Shown here: positions 35,002 to 45,200 of the stretch, one piece after another
Numbering within the stretch: the first letter of the stretch is position 1
How the letters are laid out: the number at the start of each line of letters is the position of its first letter
Assembly: GCF_022701295.1 (NCBI RefSeq)
Contig: NZ_CP033204.1
Location: 1,426,001-1,490,000, forward strand
Source: Sphingopyxis sp. YF1
GTDB lineage: Bacteria; Pseudomonadota; Alphaproteobacteria; Sphingomonadales; Sphingomonadaceae
Direction of reading: 5' to 3'
DNA length: 64,000 nt
Program-made: the position numbers and the translations under genes
Notes under the pieces: model-generated
Seen by the model: only the letters and a program-made list of their open reading frames with translations
Database searches by the model: none
Told to the model about the DNA's origin: nothing

Positions 35002-35403
35002 TCAGATTTCGGAGAAAGGGCGCGGCGGTCGGATCTCGGTTTCGGGGGTGATGCCGGCCAGCCTGCGAAGCGGGCCGCCGACAATCTCTGCCGCAGGTGC
35101 GTGGATCTGCCGGTCTGCGGCGGCGGGCGGGAGGAAGAACGGCCCGCAGACGCTGACGCAAATCGTCGGCGTACAGAGTGTTGCGCCGTCATCCATGGCG
35201 GGGCAGGCGCTTTCGGTGCCGGCCTGCGAACATTCGTTCATCTGTGCCATGGCGGCCGCGTTCGGGGTCGCGAGCGGCGCGGCGAACAGCGCGAGCGCGA
35301 CGAGCAGCGACGCGGCGAGCCGGATCAGCAGGGCCTTGCCGCCCCACGGGGGCCGGGCGCGGCGTTTGTGCGGGGGAGGGGAGAGTGGCTCGGCTTGGCT
35401 CAT
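35002..35403 (-). CDS. Small membrane-anchored or exported Cys-rich protein
   Basis: 133 residues. Basic, proline-rich N-terminus (SPPPHKRRARPPWGGK), one hydrophobic helix (LLIRLAASLLVALALFAAPLA), then a segment with five cysteines (NECSQAGTESACPAMDD; LCTPTICVSVCGPF). I do not recognise a family; the arrangement recalls small DUF2946-like proteins found near copper genes. It stands upstream of the Met/His-rich gene, 28 bases apart, on the same strand, so they are likely cotranscribed. Role in metal handling is inferred from context. Confidence 0.6.
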   Translation of the reverse strand: MSQAEPLSPPPHKRRARPPWGGKALLIRLAASLLVALALFAAPLATPNAAAMAQMNECSQAGTESACPAMDDGATLCTPTICVSVCGPFFLPPAAADRQIHAPAAEIVGGPLRRLAGITPETEIRPPRPFSEI

Positions 35404-35523
35404 CGCTGGGTGTCCGTACGTCGGGACGCCGCATGCGACATGCCCTTGATCATGATACGCACGCCGTTGCCCACCCCCTCAAGCGGCCTCGGTCCCGATG
35501 CGGATTTTCCGGTGCGCACCATG

Positions 35524-36009
35524 CTAGCGGGTGCGTTTCGCGGCGCTCGGTTGCCGTGCGGTTTGCCCGCCGGGCTTGCCGAAGCGTCGCGGCGCGCGCG
35601 CGGTCGCCGACGGCGCGCCGTCGCCTTCGGCCAGCCCCTCGATGATCGGGCAGTCGGGGCGATCGTCGCCGTGACAATGGTCGGCCAGCGTTTCGAGGGT
35701 CCGCACCATTGCCTCGATTTCCGCCATCTTGTCCTTCAGCCGTTCGACATGTTCGAGCGCGAAGGCCTTGACGTCGGCGCTCGCGCGGCTGCGGTCCGAC
35801 CAGAGGTCGAGCAGGCCGCCGATCTGTTCTACGGTGAAGCCGAGGTCGCGCGCACGCCGGATGAAGCGCAGCCGGTGGACGTCGGCTTCGTCATAGTCGC
35901 GATAGCCCGAATCCTGCCGCGCCGCGCGGGGGATGAGGCCGGTCTGCTCGTAATAGCGGATCATCTTGGTCGAGACGCCCGACATTTCCGCGGCGCGGCC
36001 GATGTTCAT
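35524..36009 (-). CDS. cueR: MerR-family copper-responsive regulator (CueR-like)
   Basis: 161 residues. DNA-binding winged helix [26 protein letters not shown], then the dimer helix, and the metal loop [13 protein letters not shown] with two Cys as in CueR (Cys-x7-Cys). It senses Cu(I)/Ag(I) and untwists promoters with 19-base spacers. About 35 residues after CPII ([38 protein letters not shown]) are an unusual basic Pro/Ala tail. It overlaps copA by ATGA, so copA and cueR are one operon under autoregulation. Confidence 0.9.
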   Translation of the reverse strand: MNIGRAAEMSGVSTKMIRYYEQTGLIPRAARQDSGYRDYDEADVHRLRFIRRARDLGFTVEQIGGLLDLWSDRSRASADVKAFALEHVERLKDKMAEIEAMVRTLETLADHCHGDDRPDCPIIEGLAEGDGAPSATARAPRRFGKPGGQTARQPSAAKRTR

Positions 36010-38540
36010 GACGCATCTCCCCCTGCGTGGCGCCCGACGGCGATCGCCGGGCGAAACGCCTTGAGCCGGAGCGCATTGCTTAGCACGAAGACGCTCGAGA
36101 GCGCCATCGCGCCCGCCGCGAAGATCGGCGAGAGCAAGGTGCCGTTGAACGGGTAGAGCGCACCCGCGGCGACCGGGATCAGCGCCGCATTATAGCCGAA
36201 CGCCCAGAACAGATTTTCCCGGATGTTGCGGATGGTCGCTTTCGACAGTGCGATGGCGTTGACCACGCCGCGCAGGTCGCCCGACATCAGCACGACATCG
36301 GCGGATTCGATCGCGACATCGGTGCCGGTGCCGATCGCGAGACCGACATCGGCGGCGGCGAGCGCGGGCGCGTCGTTGATCCCGTCGCCGACGAAGGCGA
36401 TCTTGCGCCCGCCCGCGCGCAGCCGGTCCAGCGCCGCGACCTTGCCGTCGGGCAGAACTTCGCCGACGACCTCGTCGATACCCAGCGTGCGCGCCACGGC
36501 CTCGGCGGTCGCCCGGTTGTCGCCGGTGATCATCGCGACCTTCAGCCCCAGGTCGTGCAGCGCGCGGATCGCCTCGGGCGTCGTGTCCTTGATCGGGTCG
36601 GCGACGGCGATCACCGCTGCAAGCCGGCCGTCGATGGCGGCATAGAGCGGCGATCGGCCCAGCGCGCCGAGTTCGCCCGCCTTGCCCGCGAAGGCCGACA
36701 CGTCATGGCCCAGCTGCGTCATGAAGCGGTCGGCGCCGACATCGACATCATGATCGCCCACCTTTGCCGACGCCCCATAACCCGGCGTGGCTTCGAACGC
36801 TGTCGGCGATGCCACGACGAGCCCGCGCGCCTTCGCGGCAGCGACGATCGCCTCGGCGATCGGGTGTTCGGACCGCGTCTCCACGCTCGCGACCAGCGCC
36901 AGCACCTCGTCATATTCGAAGTCTGCTGCGGGTTCGAGGTCGGTCAGTTCGGGGCGTCCCTTGGTCAGCGTGCCGGTCTTGTCGAGCGCGACGATGCCGA
37001 CGTCGCGCAGCGTCTGCAGCGCTTCGCCCTTGCGGAACAGCACGCCGAGCACGGCGGCGCGGCCGGTTCCGACCATGATCGAGGTCGGCGTGGCGAGCCC
37101 CATCGCGCACGGGCAGGCGATGATCAGCACCGCGACCGCGTTGATCAGCGCAAAGGTCAGCGCGGGGTCGGGGCCGAAGACCAGCCAGATCAGGAAGGTC
37201 AGCGCCGCAATCCCCATCACCGCGGGGACGAACCATGCGGTCACCTTGTCGACCATCGCCTGGATCGGCAGCTTCGACCCCTGCGCCTGTTCGACCATGC
37301 GGATGATCTGGGCGAGGACGGTGTCGGCGCCGACCTTGGTCGCGCGGAAGGCGAAGGCGCCGGTGGTGTTGATCGTGCCGCCGACGACTTCGGCGCCTGC
37401 GGCCTTGGCGACCGGGACCGGTTCGCCGGTGATCATCGATTCATCGACATAGGAATTTCCGTCGACGACTTCGCCATCGACCGGCACGCGCTCGCCCGGA
37501 CGCACCTCGACGATGTCGCCGCTGACGACGTCGGCGAGCCCGACGTCGACAACCGCCCCGTCGCGGACGACGCGCGCGGTTTTGGCCTGCAGTCCGACGA
37601 GGCGCTTGATCGCCTCCGACGTCCGCCCCTTGGCCTTGGCCTCGAGATAGCGGCCGAGCAGGATCAACGCGACGATCACCGCGGCCGCCTCGTAATAGAC
37701 GTTGGCGGTGCCGGGGGGCAGGACGCCGGGCGCGAAGGTGGCGACGAGCGAATAGCCCCATGCGGCGCTCGTGCCGAGCGCGACGAGCGAATTCATGTCG
37801 GGCGTGCCGCGCAGGATCGCGGGGATGCCCTTCCGGAAAAAGCGCAGCCCCGGACCGAACAGCACCAGCGTGGTGAGCGCGAACTGGATCAGCCAGCTCG
37901 TCTGCATGCCGATCGTGGTCATCACCAAATCGTGGACGGCGGGGATGAGGTGCGAGCCCATTTCGAGCAGGAACACCGGTAGTGCCAGCACCGCCGCGAG
38001 CAGCAGCGAGCGGCGGAGTTCCGACAGTTCGGCCTCGCGCGCGGCGGCTTCACGATCGGGCGCCGCCGCATCGGTTTCGAGCCGGCGCGGTGTGTAGCCC
38101 GCGCGGCGGATCGCGGTTTCGAGATCATCGAGCGAAGCGATACCGCCCCGATAGCGGATGCTCGCGCGTCCGGTCGCGAGGTTGACACTGGCCGCCGTCA
38201 CGCCGCGAACGCCCGACAGCGCCTTTTCGACATGGCCGACGCACGAGGCGCAGGTCATCCCTTCGACCCCGAGTTCGATATGGATTTCCGGCACATGGTA
38301 GCCGGCCTGTTCGATCGCCTGCACGACGGCGCTCGGGTCGGGCGTGCCCGCAAAGGTCACGTCGGCGCGCTCGGTCGCAAGATTGACGCTGACGTCGGCG
38401 ACGCCCGGCAATTTGCCGACCGCCTTTTCGATATGACCGACGCACGAGGCGCAGGTCATGCCGGCGACCGCGACGCTCATCTGCGTCGCTTCGCTCGTCG
38501 GAGCGAGGCCTTTCCGCTCCAGTTCCATCACATTGGACAT
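36006..38540 (-). CDS. copA: Copper-translocating P-type ATPase with two HMA domains
   Basis: 844 residues. Two N-terminal heavy-metal domains, GMTCASC at 27-33 and 94-100. Membrane helices; actuator TGEP; ion-binding CPC in [13 protein letters not shown]; phosphorylation Asp in [11 protein letters not shown]; the HP motif SEHPIAEAI; and [16 protein letters not shown]. The CPC-x6-P signature is typical of P1B-1 pumps that export Cu(I). GGAG precedes the start. Transcribed leftward from a divergent MerR-type promoter at 38574-38604. The cueR gene follows directly. Confidence 0.95.
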   Translation of the reverse strand: MSNVMELERKGLAPTSEATQMSVAVAGMTCASCVGHIEKAVGKLPGVADVSVNLATERADVTFAGTPDPSAVVQAIEQAGYHVPEIHIELGVEGMTCASCVGHVEKALSGVRGVTAASVNLATGRASIRYRGGIASLDDLETAIRRAGYTPRRLETDAAAPDREAAAREAELSELRRSLLLAAVLALPVFLLEMGSHLIPAVHDLVMTTIGMQTSWLIQFALTTLVLFGPGLRFFRKGIPAILRGTPDMNSLVALGTSAAWGYSLVATFAPGVLPPGTANVYYEAAAVIVALILLGRYLEAKAKGRTSEAIKRLVGLQAKTARVVRDGAVVDVGLADVVSGDIVEVRPGERVPVDGEVVDGNSYVDESMITGEPVPVAKAAGAEVVGGTINTTGAFAFRATKVGADTVLAQIIRMVEQAQGSKLPIQAMVDKVTAWFVPAVMGIAALTFLIWLVFGPDPALTFALINAVAVLIIACPCAMGLATPTSIMVGTGRAAVLGVLFRKGEALQTLRDVGIVALDKTGTLTKGRPELTDLEPAADFEYDEVLALVASVETRSEHPIAEAIVAAAKARGLVVASPTAFEATPGYGASAKVGDHDVDVGADRFMTQLGHDVSAFAGKAGELGALGRSPLYAAIDGRLAAVIAVADPIKDTTPEAIRALHDLGLKVAMITGDNRATAEAVARTLGIDEVVGEVLPDGKVAALDRLRAGGRKIAFVGDGINDAPALAAADVGLAIGTGTDVAIESADVVLMSGDLRGVVNAIALSKATIRNIRENLFWAFGYNAALIPVAAGALYPFNGTLLSPIFAAGAMALSSVFVLSNALRLKAFRPAIAVGRHAGGDAS

Positions 38541-38573
38541 CGCACCTGACTCCGGTTTCGTTCGTTTGACCGG

Positions 38574-38604
38574 AATGTGGGGTTTCCAACGATGGTAAGG
38601 TCAA
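38574..38604 (-). promoter_or_regulatory. MerR-type promoter for copA
   Basis: Minus strand TTGACC (38604-38599), a 19-base spacer containing CTTACCATCGTTGGAAA, then CACATT (38579-38574). A 19-base spacer with an imperfect inverted repeat is the MerR/CueR hallmark. It lies 34 bases before the copA start. Confidence 0.72.
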
Positions 38605-38630
38605 GGGCCAAAAAATACCCGGCGGAGCCG

Positions 38631-38661
38631 TTGACCTTGCCACGATGGCAAGCCCCATCTG
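38631..38661 (+). promoter_or_regulatory. MerR-type promoter for the CopZ-like gene
   Basis: TTGACC (38631-38636) followed by CTTGCC-ACGA-TGGCAAG, an inverted repeat, and a weak -10 after 19 bases (CATCTG). It is divergent from the copA promoter, 26 bases away, and lies 31 bases before the HMA gene. The repeat halves resemble CueR boxes. Confidence 0.7.
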
Positions 38662-38692
38662 TGCAGCTCCATCAATATCCGGAGGTTCCAAG

Positions 38693-38890
38693 ATGATCCG
38701 TTTCGACATTCCCGGGATGACGTGCGGCGGCTGCGCGCGCACGATCACCGCCGCCATCCATAGCGTCGATGCACAGGCGCGCGTCGATATCGATGTTGCG
38801 GCCAGAACGCTTAACGTCGAAACCGGCGCGGATCGCGACACGCTCGCCGGGGCGATCCGCGAAGCCGGCTATGAGGTGGCGACCGGCTGA
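38693..38890 (+). CDS. HMA-domain copper chaperone (CopZ-like)
   Basis: 65 residues: MIRFDIPGMTCGGCARTITAAIHSVDAQARVDIDVAARTLNVE, a single heavy-metal-associated domain with the metal motif MTCGGC. Start at 38693 has GGAGG 8 bases before it; the longer frame would add a meaningless leader. It carries Cu(I) to CopA in the cytosol. Its promoter is MerR-like and divergent from copA, so both are induced together. Confidence 0.9.
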   Translation: MIRFDIPGMTCGGCARTITAAIHSVDAQARVDIDVAARTLNVETGADRDTLAGAIREAGYEVATG

Positions 38891-38919
38891 CGCGAGCCGC
38901 GCGTGCCCGGCTCGCTCGT

Positions 38920-39381
38920 TCAGGCCTTCGGCTTGCGCGACGAGCTGTGGAGGCTGACGATCCGCCACGCGCCGTCGGCCCATTTGAGCACGCTCGTCGC
39001 CACGCCGTCGCGCACGATCCGTTCGCCGTTCGCGAGCGTGATCGTATAGGAATAGGTTTCGGTGGCGAGCGCGATATCGCCTTCGCCGCGTACCGCGACC
39101 TTGTAGTCGCCGAGGACGAAGGACTGGAAGGCCTTGAGCTCGGGGCCGAGATGATGGTCGCGATACCGGGCGGAATTGCCCTCGACGCCGCCATTCTCGA
39201 AGATTTGCGCGTCGGGGGCGAACAGCCGGTCGACCGAGGATATGTCGCGCTTTTCGAGCGCCGCCTTATAGTCGGCGAGCACCGCCGCGGCGCCGCGATA
39301 ATCGGGGTGCCCTTCCGCAGCCGTCGCGGGAGCGGCAACGATCGGCGCCAGTATCAGCGCGGCGGGCAGCAATATCCTCAT
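38920..39381 (-). CDS. Exported SnoaL/DUF4440-like protein
   Basis: 153 residues. Start at 39381 (AGGAGG before it) gives a signal peptide MRILLPAALILAPIVAAPATA. The mature part is one NTF2-like domain (YRGAAAVLADYKAALEKRDISSVDRLFAPDAQIFENGGVEGNSARYRDHHLGPELKAFQSFVLGDYKVAV and TSVLKWADGAWRIVSLHSSSR). The family has many unrelated roles. It sits between the CopZ-like gene (convergent) and the second P-ATPase upstream (same strand, 28 bases), so it may be cotranscribed with the pump. Confidence 0.85.
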   Translation of the reverse strand: MRILLPAALILAPIVAAPATAAEGHPDYRGAAAVLADYKAALEKRDISSVDRLFAPDAQIFENGGVEGNSARYRDHHLGPELKAFQSFVLGDYKVAVRGEGDIALATETYSYTITLANGERIVRDGVATSVLKWADGAWRIVSLHSSSRKPKA

Positions 39382-39409
39382 GGTCACAACCTCCTGACGT
39401 TGGTTCGGG

Positions 39410-41737
39410 TCAGATTTTCGCAAATCGCAGGCGCAGCGAATTGCCGATGACGCTGACCGAAGAGAGCGCCATCGCCGCGGCGGCGATGATCGGCGACAGC
39501 AACAGGCCGAAGGCGGGGTAGAGAATGCCCGCCGCGACCGGGATGCCCGCCACATTATAGGCAAAGGCGAAGAAGAGATTCTGCCGGATGTTGCGCATGG
39601 TGGCATGGCTGAGGTGGCGCGCGCGCACGATCCCCATGAGGTCGCCGCGCAGCAGCGTCACGCCCGCGCTTTCGATCGCGACGTCGGTGCCCGATCCCAT
39701 CGCGATCCCGACATCGGCGGCAGCGAGTGCGGGGGCGTCGTTGACGCCGTCGCCCGCCATGGCGACGACGCGCCCCTCCGCGCGCAGCCGCTCGACCACC
39801 GCGCTTTTCTGGTCGGGCAGGACCTCGGCCTCGACGTCGGCGATGCCCAGTTGCCGTGCGATCGCCTCGGCGGTCTTGCGGTTGTCGCCGGTCAGCATGA
39901 TCACGCGGATGCCGGCTTGCCCGAGCGCGCGGAGCGCCGCCGGCGTGGTGTCCTTGATCGGGTCGGCGATCGCGATGACCCCCGCGGCGACGCCGTTTAC
40001 CGCGATGAAGATCGCGCTCGCGCCGTCACTGCGCAGGCGGTCGGCGGTATCGGCGAGGGCGGAGAGATCGACATCATGCTCCGCGAGAAAACCGGCGTTG
40101 CCGGCAAGGACGACCTTGCCCCCGACGACTCCGATGATGCCCTTTCCGACCGGCTGGTCGACCGCCGACGGCTCGTCGGGAACCAGGCCGCGGTCGCGGG
40201 CGGCCGCGACGATCGCGTGCGCGAGCGGATGTTCGCTCGTGCGTTCGAGGCTGGCGGCGACGCGCAGCACTTCGTCCCCGGCGAAACCGTCGGCGACCTC
40301 GATCGCGACGACCGACGGCTTTCCCTCGGTGAGCGTGCCGGTCTTGTCGACGACGAGCGTGTCGACCTTTTCCATGCGTTCGAGCGCTTCGGCATTTTTG
40401 ATGAGGACGCCCGCTTCGGCGCCGCGGCCGACACCGACCATGATCGACATCGGGGTCGCGAGACCGAGCGCGCACGGGCAGGCGATGATGAGGACCGAGA
40501 CCGCGGCGATCAGGCCATAGGCCATCGCCGGCGCCGGCCCGACCAGCGACCAGATGATGAAAGCGGCAACCGCCACCGCGATAACGATCGGCACGAACCA
40601 GCCCGATACCGAATCGGCGAGGCGCTGGATCGGAGCGCGGCTGCGCTGCGCGTCGGCGACCATCTGGACGATCCGCGCCAGCATCGTGTCGCGGCCGATC
40701 CTTTCGCTGCGCATCACCAGCCCGCCGGTCTGGTTGATCGTGCCGCCGATCAGGGCCGCGCCCGGCTCCTTCGTCACGGGCATCGATTCGCCGGTCACCA
40801 TCGATTCGTCGACCGTCCCGCGCCCTTCGGTCACGATACCGTCGACCGGGACCTTCTCGCCCGGACGAACGCGCAACAGGTCCCCGACGGCGACCGCCTC
40901 CAGCGCGATTTCCTCGTCGCTGCCGTCGGAGCGGACGCGCCGGGCCAGTTTCGGCGTCAGGTCGAGCAGCGCGCGGATCGCGCCACCCGTGGTTTCGCGC
41001 GCGCGCAGCTCGAGCACCTGCCCGAGCAGGACGAGCACGGTGATCACCGCCGCCGCTTCGAAATAGACCGCGACCGAACCGTCGGCGGCGCGAAAGGCAT
41101 CGGGGAAGATGGCCGGCGCGAGCGCGGCGACCATGCTGTAGCCCCAAGCGACACCGGTCCCCATCGCGATCAGGGTGAACATGTTGAGGCTGCGATTGCG
41201 CAGCGACTGCCACGCACGCTCGAAAAAGGGCCAGCCTGCCCAGAGCACGACGGGGGTCGCGAGCAGCATCTGGATCCAGTTGCTCGTCTGGCGGCCCAGC
41301 ATCATGTGCAGCCCGGTCAGGTGGCCGCCCATTTCGAGCGCGAAAACGGGGAGCGCGAGGGCAAGGCCGACGCGGAAACGCCGGCGCATATCGCGATATT
41401 CGGGGCTCGGGCCGTCGGTCATGGCGGGCATCACCGGTTCGAGCGCCATGCCGCAGATCGGACAGCTGCCCGGCCCGGGACGCTGGATCTCGGGATGCAT
41501 CGGACAGGTCCAGATTGCGCCTTCGGGCGCCTCGGCCGGCGCCGAGGCGCCCGCCCCGTGATAGCGATCCGGATCGGCCTCGAACCTGGCGCGGCAACCG
41601 GCGCTGCAAAAATAGTGGTGAACCCCGGCGTGCGTGACGGAGTGAGGTGTCGCCGCGGGATCGACGGCCATTCCGCAAACGGGGTCGGTGACCTTCGGTG
41701 CTCCGCTGCTGCTGCCTTGCTGACGCTCGTGCTCCAT
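39410..41737 (-). CDS. P-type copper/silver ATPase with YHS and HMBD domains
   Basis: 775 residues from ATG at 41737 (AGGAGG before it). Unlike CopA it has no HMA domain: residues ~15-60 are a YHS/TRASH-type module (TDPVCGMAVD; HYFCSAGCRARFEADPDRY) and ~76-100 a heavy-metal-binding domain (WTCPMHPEIQRPGPGSCPICGMALEP). Pump motifs: [53 protein letters not shown]. Related to the silver/copper exporters of efflux islands (SilP/CopF-like). With CopA it gives the locus two copper pumps with different regulatory domains. Confidence 0.93.
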   Translation of the reverse strand: MEHERQQGSSSGAPKVTDPVCGMAVDPAATPHSVTHAGVHHYFCSAGCRARFEADPDRYHGAGASAPAEAPEGAIWTCPMHPEIQRPGPGSCPICGMALEPVMPAMTDGPSPEYRDMRRRFRVGLALALPVFALEMGGHLTGLHMMLGRQTSNWIQMLLATPVVLWAGWPFFERAWQSLRNRSLNMFTLIAMGTGVAWGYSMVAALAPAIFPDAFRAADGSVAVYFEAAAVITVLVLLGQVLELRARETTGGAIRALLDLTPKLARRVRSDGSDEEIALEAVAVGDLLRVRPGEKVPVDGIVTEGRGTVDESMVTGESMPVTKEPGAALIGGTINQTGGLVMRSERIGRDTMLARIVQMVADAQRSRAPIQRLADSVSGWFVPIVIAVAVAAFIIWSLVGPAPAMAYGLIAAVSVLIIACPCALGLATPMSIMVGVGRGAEAGVLIKNAEALERMEKVDTLVVDKTGTLTEGKPSVVAIEVADGFAGDEVLRVAASLERTSEHPLAHAIVAAARDRGLVPDEPSAVDQPVGKGIIGVVGGKVVLAGNAGFLAEHDVDLSALADTADRLRSDGASAIFIAVNGVAAGVIAIADPIKDTTPAALRALGQAGIRVIMLTGDNRKTAEAIARQLGIADVEAEVLPDQKSAVVERLRAEGRVVAMAGDGVNDAPALAAADVGIAMGSGTDVAIESAGVTLLRGDLMGIVRARHLSHATMRNIRQNLFFAFAYNVAGIPVAAGILYPAFGLLLSPIIAAAAMALSSVSVIGNSLRLRFAKI

Positions 41738-42147
41738 CGCCTGAAACCTCCTGCTCGCAGGCGCCGCACCGTCTCGTCGCAGCATGACTTCTGCGTTCGT
41801 CCCCTGAAAATACGCGCGAGCCGCGTGTTTCCCTCAAGGGCCCCGCAAGGGAAGTGGTTGCGTTGGCGGATTTTCGGGCGACGGAGGCGAAACGGGCGGG
41901 CCGCTCTTGGCAGGTGGCCAATGGGCGCCGCCATCTCCTGCGGTAGCACCTCGCTGACGAGCGCCGACAGTTGGAGATGTCGGCTAGGGGCGAGGGACCC
42001 GTGGAGAGGGAAGCGTGAGCTTTCGTCCGCCTGCCGCTCAGACGTTCGGACAGATAAGCGATCGGCTGTGCCCACGCGACAGGACGACCGGCGCTCGCTT
42101 GAAGTGGGGAAACTACGCTACAAAGCGGAAACTCGTCCTTTTCCTGA

Positions 42148-42195
42148 AACTCCTGCCGATGTTTGCTCGGGAGCAAGCAGACGTCGGCAGGAGTT
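42148..42195. repeat. Large inverted repeat in the gap before the P-ATPase
   Basis: Perfect 12-bp arms AACTCCTGCCGA (42148-42159) and TCGGCAGGAGTT (42184-42195) enclose a second inverted repeat TTGCTC/GAGCAA (42163-42176), so a long stem with an internal mismatch can form. It lies 28 bases past the TonB receptor stop. The rest of the 486-base gap (41738-42223) shows no gene and no other structure that I can support. Confidence 0.65.
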
Positions 42196-42223
42196 TGTCC
42201 CCGGCGGGATGAGCAGAAAGGAT

Positions 42224-45200
42224 TTAGAATTTCAACGACGCATTAAACCCGATGATGCGCGGGTCCGGTGTAAACACGTTGGTCGTCAGGCCATTGTCGT
42301 CGCTGTTCACGAAGAACCCCGTGATCGGCATCTTCTTGAACAGATTCTTGACATAGAGCTGAAAGCTGAGGTCCGATTCCGGCCGAGCCAGTGTCACCGC
42401 GACGTTCACATTGTCCCACGCCCGCAACCTGTCGAACTCGGTGTTGTAAACGCGGCCAAAGCTTTTCGACTGAAAATAATAGTCGCCGCGGAACGTCAGT
42501 TCCCAATCACCGCCTTCGAGGAAGAAAGTATATTGTGAACCGATATTTGCGGTCAGGCGCGGAGCGTTGGGCAGCTCATTCCCCTCAAGATCCGCATAGA
42601 ACCCGCGACCACCATTGGGAGCCCCGCTCGATCCCCCGAGCCAGGCCTGCGGATTGGCGGGATCATAGGGCACCAGCGCTCCCACCTTTGCGGGATCATA
42701 AGGTGCCGTGGGGTCATAGGTAAAACCATAGGCCGGATTGATAAGCGCGTTCCCTCGGGTGGGATTCCAGTAATTGAGGCCAGTAACTCTGACGGGCCTC
42801 GCCGGATTCCAGCTGCCAAGACGGTCCGCACCCGGGCACAGGCTGGACAAAATAAGCGCCGTCTCGCCCGGCGTTTTGGGAATCAATCCCCCGGCATTCG
42901 CCTTCAATATCTGTTCGACATAGGCGCGCGGGGCGATGCAGTTGGACGGAACCTGTAGCCAGGGCCGCAAGACCACCCAATCGGGATCCCCCTGCGTCCG
43001 GTCCATCACGTCGATCGATTGCGCGCCCTTGCCCAATCGCGTCCGCAGATAGCCCAGATTGCCATCGACCCGAAACGCGCGCGACGGGCGCCATGCCGCT
43101 TCCAGTTCCAGTCCCCAACTCGTCGCATTGAAATTTTCATTATAGGCAATGCGATCAACGATCTGGGAAACCTGGAAATCCTTGTAATCATAGAAAAACC
43201 CGGTTGTGTTCAAGGTGAAGCGTCCACCGTCAAAGCTATGCTTCATGCCGATTTCCAAGGCATTGACATATTCCGGACGGAATGTTTGCGGCAGGAATTG
43301 AAACTGCACCACATTGGGGTTGAAATCGATTCTGGGCGGATTGACGCCGCCGCCCTTGTAGCCACGCGATATGGACGCATAGATCAGGCTGTCGTCGGTG
43401 AAGCTGATATCCGGCTTCCAATCGAGCACCGCGCGCCCGGTGAATTTCCCCCAGGACAGATTGATATCATCCTGAGCCGGATAGCCGCTGTTCACGCGCC
43501 CACCGGTGATATCGCCTATGTATTGCTTACCCAGTGCTGAATCGGGGCCGCCAGAAGCGATGACGCTAGGACTATTACGCCCCCCACCCAATAACAGTTG
43601 ACTAGGAATTTGATCTGCTCGTTTCTTGTCCTTTGTATAACGAGCGCCAATCGTCAATTTCAGATCTTCGCTGATGTTCCAATATAGTTCGCCAAACATC
43701 GCTTTCGATTTTATGCGAACACCGTTCTGGCTGAGAAAATAATTGTGCCCCTGATTGTTCAGGCTGTCGATCGGATTGGTATCGACATAGGGGCACTCCC
43801 TATCTTCATTGCCCAATTCACAGGGTCGCAATATCCATCCATCCCCGGCATAACTAGGTGCCGCAGGTATAATGGGAGCTCTGCTAAATTCCCATTGAGC
43901 GACATAGGTGAACATATTGTTGAAAACATAATAATCATCTTGCGATTTGAAATCGAGATAATTGGCGCCGACCAGAAAATTCAATGGCCCATCGAAACTG
44001 GATTGCAGGCGGAATTCCTGAGACCATTGCCGATTCCTCGATCGGCTTAAATCCGCCGATACCATGCGATCGGAACAACCGAGTTGGTAATCGCAAAAAA
44101 CACCACCCGGCGTCGGTCCCGGAAATTTTTCCAGATCAAGTGGCCTCGTACCTGAGTAAAGAGGGCCTGCAGATGAATCTGAAAACATCGGTTCGGTAAC
44201 GAATCGGTTGTAGTCCTGTGACGAATAGAATCGATCGCGGGAATAAGCCGTTTGCGAGATAAATTGCAGGGTATCGGATGGCTTATATTCCCAGTTAAAC
44301 TGGACGACATCATTTTTGGCGCGAAATATCGGGTCCCAATTGGATTCAATTTCACGCAAATTTCGCGATTGCGTACCGCCGCCCATCGGATCAGCGATGA
44401 CCGCGGGTACAGGAATCTGCGTGAAGCGGCCCTCCAGCCGATTTCCAACCCGCATCGATGTGCTCGGGAAATAAAGATACACGAGCGCCGCGCTGTTGGG
44501 CTTTCCATAGGCCGCATCGTCATAAAGCGATCCCGGCAGGCACCCCTGGCTGATACGGCCGCGAAGCCCCGGGTCGGTAATTTCGACACTGCCAATTTTT
44601 GAAGCCCCCGGGTCGGGCGTGCACAATTGCTTGGCGGAGCGCGACCGATTGTCGTCTTCTTCGAAATGCTGCCAGATGACATTGGCCTTGAAGCGATCGC
44701 TCGGTTCCCACGCCAGAGTGGCACGGGTCGACCACAGGTCACGTCCGTTGATCCGCGTTCCGAAAAAGCTGTTATAATCAAAGCCATCGCGCTTGGTCAT
44801 CATCCCCGCGACGCGGACCCCCAATGTATCGGAGATCGGCACGTTGAGCATCCCGCTCAGGCGCCTTGTTTCGAAACTGCCGGTCTCGCCCTTCAACTCG
44901 CCGCCAAAGGTCGGGCCGGGCAGGGCCGGAATCATGTTGACGACGCCGGCGGTCGCGTTGCGGCCGTACAGCGTGCCCTGCGGCCCGCGCAGCACCTCGA
45001 CGCGATTGAGATCGAAAAACTCCGCTTCGAATAATCGGTTACGGACAAGCGGCGTCGAGTTGAAACTCACCGCCACCGCCGGATCGCTCGTTGCCGAGAT
45101 CGACTGCGTCCCGATGCCGCGGATCGAGAAATTATACATCGAGAAATTGGTCTTGGTGAAGCTGACGTTCGGAACGGCGCGCAGCAGTTCAGGGCCGCCC

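Noticed and set aside
42015..42212. A 65-codon frame in the gap before the P-ATPase
   Set aside because: It runs into the palindrome at 42148-42195, has no ribosome-binding site and no likeness.
39605..42538. A 977-codon frame antisense to the P-ATPase
   Set aside because: Low-complexity Asp/Arg/Gly composition, runs into the TonB receptor gene; shadow of the ATPase.
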